Origin: Actinomycetes bacterium
GTDB taxonomy: Bacteria > Actinomycetota > Acidimicrobiia > Acidimicrobiales > RAAP-2
DNA length: 14,164 nt
Assembly: GCA_021850345.1 (NCBI GenBank)
Contig: JAJZMN010000048.1
Coordinates: 636-14,799 of the forward strand
Direction of reading: 5' to 3'
Shown here: piece by piece, positions 8,041-13,655 of the stretch
How the letters are laid out: each line of letters starts with the position of its first letter
Position numbering within the stretch: the stretch's first letter is position 1
The notes under the pieces: generated by a model
What the model was told of the DNA's origin: nothing
Database searches by the model: none
Seen by the model: only the letters and a program-made list of their open reading frames with translations
Program-made: the position numbers and the translations under genes

Positions 8041-9291
8041 TCAGGGAAGCGGGGAAGGTCCCGGCTCGTTGGCGGCCGGCATCGACGCTGAGAGAATGGT
8101 CAGCTCGGGAGCGGTGAGGGGCCTCGGCATCTCCGTCACAGGAGCGGGGTCCTCGAGCATCGGGCCGGCGTTCCCAGGGGTACGCAAGGTCTCGAATCGG
8201 CGAGCCTGGGGCAGGACGCGCTGCTCCAGTGATCCGACGAATCTGTTGTAGGCGTCGACCGCCGAGCGCAACTTCCCGCCAAGGTCGCCGATGTGGCCTG
8301 ACAAGACGCCCAGCCGGTCATAGAGGGTGCGGCCGGCCGCGACGATCGCTTGTGCATCCCGCGCCGCGGCCTCCTGCCGCCAGCCGTACGCGACGGCGCG
8401 CAGCAGGGCGATCAGCGTGATTGGCGTCGCGATGAGAACCTGATCGGCAACCGCCCGTTCGACGATCGCTGCGTCCTGCTCGTAAGCGGCGGCGAGCAGC
8501 GCGTCGTTCGGCACGAAGGCGACGACGAAGTCGACGGAGCCCTCGACCCCTTGCGCGTAGGAGCGTTTGGCGAGAGCTGCGACGTGGGCTCGCAGCTGCT
8601 GGGCATGGCGTCTCATGTGGCGCTCGCGCTCGTCAGGGCTCTCTGCGGCGAGCCCGTCGAGGAAGGCATCGAGCGGCACCTTCGCGTCGACGACCACTCG
8701 GCGCTCGTTGGGGAGGTGCACTACCAGGTCTGGCCGCTGCGCGCGCCCTGACGCGCCATCTCCGTGCACCTGCTCGTCGAAGTCGCAGTGCTCGACCATG
8801 CCGGCAAGCTCGACAACGCGCCGCAGCTGCTGCTCACCCCAGCTACCGCGAACCTCAGGGCGTCGCAGCGCGCCCACCAGATTTGACGTCTCCTTTTGCA
8901 GGTCGGCATTGACCGTGGCAAGACGCGCGAGCTCGTTCTTCAGCTCTCCGTGCATCTCACTGCTCTTGGTCTGCAGCTGCTCGACCACCTGGCGGTAGCG
9001 GTCGAGCTGCTCGGACACCGGCTTCACGAGCTCTGCGACCGAGCGGTGGAGCGCCTCCTCGCGGTGTGCGAGATCGGCGGCGGCGCTCTCGGCGGTTGCC
9101 TCTTCGAGCCGACGGAACTGATCGGTAGCCGCTTTCACCGACGCCTGCGCGATCTCCGCGATCGCTCCCTGCGTAGCCACGTCCCGCTCGGCGCGGAGCT
9201 GCAGCTCTCTTCCTCGCCACCAGAGCCAGGCAAGCAGTCCGCCGAGAACCAGTCCTACGAGGAGCCCGACGACCAAGGATGCGATCGCCAT
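8041..9291 (-). CDS. rmuC: RmuC family DNA recombination protein (416 aa)
   Basis: Membrane-anchored coiled-coil protein with a nuclease-like core; E. coli RmuC limits recombination at inverted repeats. The start at ATG 9291 gives MAIASLVVGLLVGLVLGGLL, one N-terminal transmembrane helix, then WWRGREL and a long heptad-rich coil (about 30-140). The RmuC domain follows: GSWGEQQL (149-156) and ELAGMVEHCDF. Next comes RPDLVV (186-191) with VVDAKVPLDAF (200-210), the D...DAK pair of a PD-(D/E)xK-type fold. Later motifs include FVPNDALLAAA and VLIATPITLIALLRAVAYGW. A Pro-rich tail ends the protein. Length is normal for the family. In-frame upstream starts (GTG 9405 and others) exist, but they place the helix internally. 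It is co-directional with the TPR and fusion genes, 28-100 bp upstream of the TPR gene depending on its start, so one operon is likely but not proven. Confidence 0.9.
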   Translation of the reverse strand: MAIASLVVGLLVGLVLGGLLAWLWWRGRELQLRAERDVATQGAIAEIAQASVKAATDQFRRLEEATAESAAADLAHREEALHRSVAELVKPVSEQLDRYRQVVEQLQTKSSEMHGELKNELARLATVNADLQKETSNLVGALRRPEVRGSWGEQQLRRVVELAGMVEHCDFDEQVHGDGASGRAQRPDLVVHLPNERRVVVDAKVPLDAFLDGLAAESPDERERHMRRHAQQLRAHVAALAKRSYAQGVEGSVDFVVAFVPNDALLAAAYEQDAAIVERAVADQVLIATPITLIALLRAVAYGWRQEAAARDAQAIVAAGRTLYDRLGVLSGHIGDLGGKLRSAVDAYNRFVGSLEQRVLPQARRFETLRTPGNAGPMLEDPAPVTEMPRPLTAPELTILSASMPAANEPGPSPLP

Positions 9292-9408
9292 GTTTGGGAG
9301 GCTACTTCTCGGGTGTGCGCGCACCGAGGAAGGCGAGCGGATGAAGGCCATGCCTTCTACGTTCCGCACGTCGCGAGAGGTCGTCTTATTGATTGTTCGG
9401 CTCACCGC

Positions 9409-9563
9409 TCATCGACCGATGGAGGGATCGAGCGGAACGTCGAGCAGCCGCATGGTCTGCTTCTGGAGCGGATCAATCACGGGTGGCGACACCACCAGCA
9501 CCTCGCCGGCGTGGAAGACGACCGAGGTGGCGGGTGGTTCGAGCAGCTCCAAGACCCGCGCTG
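9409..9563 (-). pseudogene. C-terminal coding fragment of an unrecognised protein
   Basis: The last roughly 50 codons, ending at TGA 9409-9411, look truly coding: high third-position GC and ordered residues such as PPATSVVFHAGEVLVVSPP, VIDPLQKQTMRLLDVP and LDPSIGR. I do not recognise the family. The same frame stays open upstream to a GTG at 9795 (128 aa). However, the middle part changes to poor codon usage, and a neighbouring frame there carries transposase-like sequence, so the fragment seems cut off from its proper N-terminus. A real small gene starting near 9795 remains possible. The stop lies 117 bp before the rmuC start, same direction. Confidence 0.4.
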
Positions 9564-9566
9564 CGG

Positions 9567-9690
9567 CGGGAGCGGCACACGCTCGACGCAGAGGTTGCGG
9601 ACGAGGATCCCGATCACGCGGGCAGGTTCGATCGCACCGGCGGTCGGGCTCGGGGAGGAAGGAGCCGACGAGCTCTTCGGGGCCGACCGT
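9567..9690 (-). pseudogene. Frameshifted remnant of an IS1634-like (DUF4277) transposase N-terminus
   Basis: One frame reads PEELVGSFLPEPDRRC. The next frame continues with IEPARVIGILVRNLCVERVPL from about 9632 to 9570. Joined by a single small frameshift near 9633-9640, this resembles the N-terminal region of DUF4277/IS1634-type transposases, in which an LP-D-R stretch is followed by a VIGVLVRNLC-REPLYGLGEWA stretch. The similarity stops right after VPL, and no catalytic DDE region or terminal inverted repeat is visible. It is therefore a short decayed piece, not an active element. Recognition is from memory of the family; a translated search would settle it. Confidence 0.5.
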
Positions 9691-9699
9691 CGTGCGCGC

Positions 9700-10083
9700 C
9701 CGCCGACCCCGAAGGACCCCCCAGCGGGGTGGTGACGAAACCCGAAAGGCCCAGGTGAAGGCGAGCGTCTCTGGCTCGCCGACTCGAGCCCGCACGCACT
9801 TTGGCCCGAAGTGTGCACACGGTCACTGAGCTGGGAGAACGCGGGCAAGACGAGCGACGGTGCCCGGAAGGGCTGACCGGTCGGCCCCTTGTCGGTCCAG
9901 CTGCACGAGGTGAGGGCCGGGGGGCTCGAGGTGGCCGAAATGTCAGCGGCCCCGAGCGCTCCGCCGATCAAGAACCCAGGGCGCTTCAGTCATGACCCGG
10001 CTTGGATGAGCGCCATTGGGGTCGCCGAGAGCGAGACGTGCGTTCCAGGCCGACCCGTCGAACCTGGCACCGGTCACGATGAC
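9700..10083. other. Gene-poor stretch between transposase remnant and nrtS-like gene
   Basis: I see no convincing complete gene here on either strand. A plus-strand frame at about 9898-10080 (VQLHEVRAGGLEVAEMSAA...) has fair codon usage for part of its length, but no recognisable domain and no ribosome site. No RNA gene, terminator-like hairpin or long repeat was identified. It probably contains more debris of the insertion/deletion history seen next door. Confidence 0.4.
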
Positions 10084-10461
10084 CTACGACGCGCCTCGGC
10101 GAGACGCCGCACCGTTGCGCCGTGATCCCGCGAGCACACCCAGCGTGGAAACGCACGTAGGGATGAGGTAGTCGAGGGCGACTCGGATCCACACGACCCA
10201 GTCCTCGCGCCCCGATGCAAGCGTCCCGCCTTGGTTGATCGCCACCAGCAGGCTGCCCACCACGAGGGCGATGGCGGCGATCCGCTTGCGATTGGGCGGG
10301 AAGAGGCAGACGTCGAACGCCTCTGAGACACACGTCCACGTCGGGGGAGCGTCGGCCCGGCCTGGGCCTCCGGCTGTCGACGCCTCGGAGGTCGAAGAGG
10401 GCTGCGCGCGGTTGGTCTGGGTCGCAGCGAGCCTGCGTTCGCGGGGCCGCCGCATCCTCAC
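10084..10461 (-). CDS. nrtS: NrtS-like small membrane protein (nitrate/nitrite transporter NrtS family)
   Basis: About 125 aa with two hydrophobic helices. The core RIAAIALVVGSLLVAINQGG, then TLASGREDWVVWIRVALDYLIPTCVSTLGVLAG, matches the NrtS pattern: VVGT.L..INQG, then a T/DY-VP--VS segment. NrtS proteins have been linked to nitrate/nitrite transport in cyanobacteria, but most bacterial members are uncharacterised. The N-terminal 40 residues are polar, Arg/Ala-rich and probably cytoplasmic. The start at GTG 10461 overlaps the ArsR TGA as GTGA; ATG 10455, two codons on, is equally possible. Neither has a good ribosome site of its own, fitting coupled translation. Its place behind a metal-sensor repressor suggests metal or stress control rather than nitrogen control, which is inference. 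The gene symbol reflects family likeness only. Confidence 0.7.
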   Translation of the reverse strand: MRMRRPRERRLAATQTNRAQPSSTSEASTAGGPGRADAPPTWTCVSEAFDVCLFPPNRKRIAAIALVVGSLLVAINQGGTLASGREDWVVWIRVALDYLIPTCVSTLGVLAGSRRNGAASRRGAS

Positions 10462-10802
10462 GGAACGGATGCGACGCTCGTGCACGTCGCGACCCCCTGC
10501 GCGTGGTCGGCAACCATCGACGCCCCCAGCTCGACCACCTCGGTCACCCGTGGGTCGGTCACCGGGCAGGGGGCGAAGCGCCCGGCTCGCCGCACCTCGA
10601 GCAGGCCGCAGCCGACCAGGCACCCGAGGTGTGCCGAGACGCGAGCCCGGGAGAGGCTGGCGTGGGCGGGCACGGAGGTGGCAGAGAGCGCACCGGCAGC
10701 CGAAGCACTCATGGCGTGCGGCGCGCGGCGTCCGAGGCCCATGGGTGCCCGGATGTCGTGTGCCATCTCACGCCGCAGCCCAAGGCACCTCCGATAAGGC
10801 AT
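10458..10802 (-). CDS. ArsR/SmtB-family repressor, CmtR-like metal sensor (114 aa)
   Basis: Winged-helix repressor of the ArsR/SmtB family. The recognition helix and wing are clear: SLSRARVSAHLGCLVGCGLLEVRRAGRF, then DPRVTEVVEL. C61 and C65 in GCLVGC and C107 in VATCTS have almost the same spacing as the C57/C61/C102 ligands of mycobacterial CmtR, a Cd(II)/Pb(II) sensor. I infer a similar soft-metal sensor. The first 50 residues are odd: the family's DPTR..IL helix is not recognisable and Ala/Arg/Ser dominate, so this part may be diverged or damaged. The length (114) equals the family norm. The start ATG at 10802 lies inside a near-perfect palindrome, so the protein could block its own expression. 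A downstream ATG (10766) is possible. It is coupled to the nrtS-like gene by a GTGA overlap. Confidence 0.7.
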   Translation of the reverse strand: MPYRRCLGLRREMAHDIRAPMGLGRRAPHAMSASAAGALSATSVPAHASLSRARVSAHLGCLVGCGLLEVRRAGRFAPCPVTDPRVTEVVELGASMVADHAQGVATCTSVASVP

Positions 10803-10817
10803 TTGGATATCCGAATG
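10800..10817. promoter_or_regulatory. Palindromic operator at the start of the ArsR gene
   Basis: The 18-bp sequence CATTTGGATATCCGAATG is symmetric at 16 of 18 positions around GGATATCC and is strikingly AT-rich for this DNA. It covers the ArsR start codon (10800-10802, minus strand) and the bases just upstream. ArsR/SmtB repressors commonly bind such imperfect inverted repeats near their own promoter, so autorepression is likely. Confidence 0.6.
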
Positions 10818-10952
10818 AAAGCCTACCGCGATGCCCCGGGTCGCAGGGTCCCCTGCGCCGACGCGAAGCCGCGCCGGTGCCTCGGCCGACCGTGCCCCGA
10901 GGCGGCCTCCTCGGCGTGCGCTGGGAGCTTGCCGAGGCGGGGGCCGCGTTCC

Positions 10953-11207
10953 TCACGACGTCGACCGTGGCTGCTCGAGCAGGCAAAGGGCGAAGCGGCC
11001 GAGGCGGGCGATGGTCAGCTCCGGTGCACGTCGGGCACCGACGTGCACGAGGGTCGCCTTGACGAGGGCCAGCCACTCGGCGTCTTCACTGCACGACCAG
11101 CACTCGGTGAGGTGCCGGCGGACCGCGACCGCCAACGCGGTGTCGGCTTCCCCGTCGACGTAGGCCGCCACGCCCTTGCGCAGCTTCCGATGCTCGAAGT
11201 GGTTCAC
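10953..11207 (-). CDS. Small zinc-finger anti-sigma-factor-like protein (84 aa)
   Basis: Anti-sigma-like domain with the motif HLTECWSC (HxxxCxxC; H32, C36, C39). H6 lies 26 residues before H32, where the ZAS fold usually has its first ligand, so a His-His-Cys-Cys zinc site is plausible, as in ChrR. The helix VAAYVDGEADTALAVAVRRH is typical of the fold. No membrane segment is present, so it would act in the cytoplasm, binding an ECF sigma factor or sensing metal/redox state. Start GTG 11207 is chosen because it puts H6 in place and lies 10 nt after a promoter-like GTT; an in-frame TTG at 11231 would add eight residues. It is divergent from the ECF sigma gene and 150 bp upstream of the ArsR gene in the same direction. 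Whether it controls the neighbouring sigma factor or another is unknown. Confidence 0.7.
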   Translation of the reverse strand: MNHFEHRKLRKGVAAYVDGEADTALAVAVRRHLTECWSCSEDAEWLALVKATLVHVGARRAPELTIARLGRFALCLLEQPRSTS

Positions 11208-11217
11208 CGGATTCGAA

Positions 11218-11242
11218 AACCGGCTGCCCAAGGGTACATTCC
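11218..11242 (-). promoter_or_regulatory. SigR/SigH-type promoter, leftward (GGAAT-N17-GTT)
   Basis: On the minus strand GGAAT (11242-11238) is followed after 17 nt by GTT (11220-11218). This matches the GGAAT-N18-GTT type used by actinobacterial SigR/SigH apart from one base less in the spacer. The GTG of the small anti-sigma-like gene lies 10 nt further on, so the transcript would be leaderless or nearly so. Not tested experimentally. Confidence 0.5.
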
Positions 11243-11244
11243 GT

Positions 11245-11270
11245 GGAATACCGAGCCCGTGGAGGAGGTT
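11245..11270 (+). promoter_or_regulatory. SigR/SigH-type promoter, rightward (GGAAT-N18-GTT)
   Basis: GGAAT (11245-11249), 18 nt, then GTT (11268-11270), exactly the actinobacterial SigR/SigH consensus and spacing. The sigma gene's GTG is at 11279, 8 nt after GTT, so the message would be leaderless. Together with the leftward copy the two -35 boxes form ATTCC-GT-GGAAT. Autoregulation of the sigma operon is inferred. A competing reading is that GGAGGAGG (11261-11268) within the spacer is a ribosome binding site for the GTG, 10 nt away, with the promoter further upstream. Confidence 0.55.
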
Positions 11271-11278
11271 CCCCGAAC

Positions 11279-11839
11279 GTGCACGAGGCCGGTGAGCGCC
11301 TGCAAGGCGAGGACGCCTTCGCTCGGTACGTGCTTCCCGAGCTCGAGGTTCTCGCCAGGGTGGCGTTCTCGATCACCCGCAACACCGCCGATGCAGAGGA
11401 CCTCGTCCAAGAGACGTTGTTGTGCGCCTACCGGGCAATCGACCGCTTCGACGGGGCCCATCCCCGCGCCTGGCTGTTCACCATCATGCGCAACGCCGAG
11501 GCCAAACGCCACCGGCGGCGCCGGCCTCAGTTGCTGCGCGACCCGGACCAGGTCGGGCGCATGGAGGCCACCGATGGCCGCGGCGGTGTTGCGTCGCCCG
11601 AGGACGTCGTCGTCGGCGCGGAGTTCGACGGGGTGGTGGCCCAGTGCCTGGCGTCGCTTCCTGATCGCCACCGCCAGGTGGTGGAGCTCGTCGACATCGA
11701 CGGGCTCTCCTACGCCGAGGCGGCAGAGGCGATCGGCGTGCCGGTCGGCACGGTCATGAGCCGGCTGCACCGCGCCCGGACCCGGATCCGCCAGCGCCTC
11801 AGCGCTGCTGGCCTCGCACCGAAGAGGAGCATGCGATGA
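11279..11839 (+). CDS. ECF-type RNA polymerase sigma factor (186 aa)
   Basis: Group 4 (ECF) sigma-70 factor directing RNA polymerase to stress promoters. Region 2 runs through LARVAFSITRNTADAEDLVQETLLCAYRAIDRF and AHPRAWLFTIMRNAEAKRHRR (-10 recognition, core binding). A variable linker follows. Region 4 reads QCLASLPDRHRQVVELVDIDGLSYAEAAEAIGVPVGTVMSRLHRARTRIRQRL, the -35 helix-turn-helix. There is no extra C-terminal domain. Start GTG 11279 is supported by GGAGGAGG 10 nt upstream or, alternatively, by a leaderless promoter; GTG 11243 in frame is less likely because it lies within the promoter motif. The stop overlaps the next gene (ATGA), an RsrA-like anti-sigma factor, so the pair resembles SigR-RsrA/SigH-RshA thiol-stress switches. 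Regulon and signal are inferred. Confidence 0.9.
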   Translation: MHEAGERLQGEDAFARYVLPELEVLARVAFSITRNTADAEDLVQETLLCAYRAIDRFDGAHPRAWLFTIMRNAEAKRHRRRRPQLLRDPDQVGRMEATDGRGGVASPEDVVVGAEFDGVVAQCLASLPDRHRQVVELVDIDGLSYAEAAEAIGVPVGTVMSRLHRARTRIRQRLSAAGLAPKRSMR

Positions 11840-12123
11840 AGGTGTGGAACGCGGCGGCGAGCCGGATGCGCTGCATGGCGACGATGCGGGTGCTGCAGAC
11901 CTACCTCGATGGTGCGCTCGACGAGGTGGCGGCACGGCGGGTCGCCGAGCATCTCGAGGACTGCCGCCGGTGCGGCCTCGAAGCCGAGGTCTACCAGGAG
12001 ATCAAGACGGCGCTGGGCGAACGGGAGCGGCCGGTCGACCCTCGGGCGATCGAGCGCCTGCGGCACTTCGGTGAGCAGCTCGCCCGAGGCGACGCGTCCG
12101 CCCACGGCGACCACGGTGCCTGA
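11836..12123 (+). CDS. RsrA-like zinc-binding anti-sigma factor (95 aa)
   Basis: Cytoplasmic anti-sigma factor expected to hold the ECF factor encoded just upstream until zinc-thiol oxidation releases it. C13, H39, C43 and C46 (in EHLEDCRRC) have the same spacing as C11, H37, C41 and C44 of Streptomyces RsrA: Cys-x25-His-x3-Cys-x2-Cys. The ZAS helix reads LQTYLDGALDEVAARRVAEH. It lacks a membrane segment, consistent with sensing in the cytoplasm. The ATG overlaps the sigma stop as ATGA, so the two proteins should be made in step. The C-terminal third (about 65-95) is polar and probably disordered. Redox sensing is inferred from the ligand pattern. Confidence 0.85.
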   Translation: MKVWNAAASRMRCMATMRVLQTYLDGALDEVAARRVAEHLEDCRRCGLEAEVYQEIKTALGERERPVDPRAIERLRHFGEQLARGDASAHGDHGA

Positions 12124-12162
12124 CAGCAGGCCACCGGCGAGCACGATCGCCAGCAGACCCGC

Positions 12163-12168
12163 AGGAGG
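12163..12168 (+). promoter_or_regulatory. AGGAGG ribosome-site-like motif ahead of the oxidoreductase
   Basis: AGGAGG lies 16 nt before ATG 12185, further than usual, while a second GGAG directly touches the ATG. No better in-frame start was found between them, so the start is kept at 12185 with some doubt. Confidence 0.35.
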
Positions 12169-12184
12169 CAGCGGTACCCAGGAG

Positions 12185-13609
12185 ATGGCAGGTCGCTCGG
12201 GCGCCGGGCGCGCCCGGGTCGCAAGGTCCTACGGCCTCGCCGTCATCGGCGGCGGTGCCGGTGGCCTGGCGGCCGCACGGGCCGGGGCGCGTCGCGGCCT
12301 TCGTACCGTGCTCATCTCGGACGGCGCCCTCGGCGGCGACTGCACCTTCACGGGATGTGTGCCCTCCAAGACGCTCATCGAGGCCGCCGCTCACGGTCGT
12401 CCGTTCGCCGAGGCGTCCGCCACGATGCGCGCCGTCGTCGGTCGGATCGCGGCCACCGAGGACGCAGGGGTGCTGAGGAAGGAGGGTGTCGAGGTCGTGG
12501 AGGGTTCGGCGCGCTTCTCCGGGGCCCGCGTCCTGTCCGTCGACGGCCAGTCGATCCGGGCCAAGGTGGTGGTGATCGCCACCGGCTCCCGCCCTGCCGT
12601 CCCACCTGTCCCAGGGCTCGACGCGGTCCCGTTCCTCACCAACGAGACGGTCTTCGATCTCGAGGATCTGCCCGGTTCGGTTGCCATCCTCGGCGGCGGC
12701 GCCATCGGCTGCGAGTTGGCGCAGGCCTTCCGGCGGTTCGGATCGCAGGTGCACGTCGTGGAAGCCGAGCAGCGGCTCCTGCCGCGCGAAGAGCCCGAGG
12801 CGAGCGCCGTGCTGGCCGGCACGTTCGCCGCCGAGGGGATCGGAGTGCACCTCGGCGCCAGCGTGGCACGCGTCGAACAGGTGGTCCCGGGCGGGGCGGT
12901 CCGGCTCGTGCGCGCGGACGGTTCGAGCGTCTGTGCCGAGGCGCTGGTGGTGGCGGTCGGCCGGCGACCGGCCACCGCGGGTCTCGACGCCGAGGCTGGC
13001 GGCGTCGAGCTCGACGGGAGGGGTTTCATCGGCACCGACCGCTTCCTCGCCACCAGCGCCACCGGCGTGTACGCCGTCGGGGATGTGACCGGCCGGCTGC
13101 TGTTCACCCACGCTGCGGACGAGATGGGGCGCCTGGCGGTCCGCAACGCCACCGCCGGGCTTGGTCGATTCGGGCACCGGGCGTTCGACACCTCGTCGAT
13201 CCCGTGGGTGACGTTCTGTGACCCCGAGATCGCCCGGGTCGGTCTCACCGAAGCCGAGGCCGCCGAGACCGGAGGCAGGGTCGCCTTCGTTCCCATGTCG
13301 GGGGTCGACCGGGCGATCGCCGCCGGGAGGACCGAGGGCTTCGTGAAGCTGATCGCCGGGCCCCGAACCCTGCTGCGTGGGACCGGCGGCGGCCGACTGC
13401 TCGGCGCGACGATCGTCGCGCCCCGAGCCGGCGAGATGGTCCACGAAGTCGCCCTCGCCATGCGCACCGCCATGTTCACCGGTCGCCTCGCCCAGACGGT
13501 GCACGCCTATCCGACCTGGTCGACGAGCCTGCGCCAGGCGGCCGCCCAATTCTTTATGGAGGTGAACGGTCGCCGGGCACGCCCGGCCGGCTCACCACCG
13601 GGCCGGTGA
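12185..13609 (+). CDS. FAD/NAD(P)-dependent disulfide oxidoreductase, MerA/Lpd superfamily (474 aa)
   Basis: Flavoprotein of the class I pyridine nucleotide-disulfide oxidoreductases. FAD-binding GGGAGG (22-27) is followed by the redox disulfide GGDCTFTGCVPSK (C53, C58). The NAD(P)-binding segment VAILGGGAIGCELAQAF is near 167-183 and the second FAD motif YAVGDVTG near 296-303. The C-terminal dimer domain ends HAYPTWSTSLRQAA (H440-). Where lipoamide dehydrogenase has HPTLSE, this protein has YPTWST, so the catalytic His-Glu pair is replaced by Tyr and Thr. The Tyr recalls mercuric reductase, but the N-terminal HMA domain and C-terminal Cys pair of MerA are absent. The substrate is therefore unknown: a low-molecular-weight disulfide, metal or quinone is possible. 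It lies 61 bp after the anti-sigma gene, same strand, and is probably part of the sigma operon and thiol-stress regulon. Confidence 0.85.
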   Translation: MAGRSGAGRARVARSYGLAVIGGGAGGLAAARAGARRGLRTVLISDGALGGDCTFTGCVPSKTLIEAAAHGRPFAEASATMRAVVGRIAATEDAGVLRKEGVEVVEGSARFSGARVLSVDGQSIRAKVVVIATGSRPAVPPVPGLDAVPFLTNETVFDLEDLPGSVAILGGGAIGCELAQAFRRFGSQVHVVEAEQRLLPREEPEASAVLAGTFAAEGIGVHLGASVARVEQVVPGGAVRLVRADGSSVCAEALVVAVGRRPATAGLDAEAGGVELDGRGFIGTDRFLATSATGVYAVGDVTGRLLFTHAADEMGRLAVRNATAGLGRFGHRAFDTSSIPWVTFCDPEIARVGLTEAEAAETGGRVAFVPMSGVDRAIAAGRTEGFVKLIAGPRTLLRGTGGGRLLGATIVAPRAGEMVHEVALAMRTAMFTGRLAQTVHAYPTWSTSLRQAAAQFFMEVNGRRARPAGSPPGR

Positions 13610-13611
13610 GC
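13590..13611. terminator. Hairpin at the end of the oxidoreductase gene
   Basis: Perfect 7-bp arms GCTCACC (13590-13596) and GGTGAGC (13605-13611) enclose an 8-nt GC-rich loop and overlap the stop codon. It sits between convergent genes, where a bidirectional terminator would be expected. No T-run follows, so efficiency is doubtful. Confidence 0.4.
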
Positions 13612-13655
13612 GCACCCGGCCTTGGTCGCCGTCGAGGCAGTGTCGGAGACCGGTG

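Noticed and set aside
1636..9291. Complete canonical BREX (type 1 or type 2) system
   Set aside because: Only PglY-like and PglZ domains are present; no methyltransferase, Lon-like protease, kinase, BrxA/BrxB or helicase gene is seen.
11243..11278. Sigma-factor start at GTG 11243
   Set aside because: This codon overlaps the -35 motif, and the extra 12 residues include the Gly run encoded by the GGAGGAGG sequence. GTG 11279 is better placed.
12002..13549. Long minus-strand open frame opposite the oxidoreductase
   Set aside because: It is antisense to a gene with perfect FAD/NAD motifs, and its own translation is Gly/Arg/Asp-rich without family features.
12185..13609. True mercuric reductase (merA) with a mer operon
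   Set aside because: No HMA domain, no C-terminal Cys pair, and no merR, merT or merP nearby. The ArsR neighbour is on the opposite strand and is CmtR-like.
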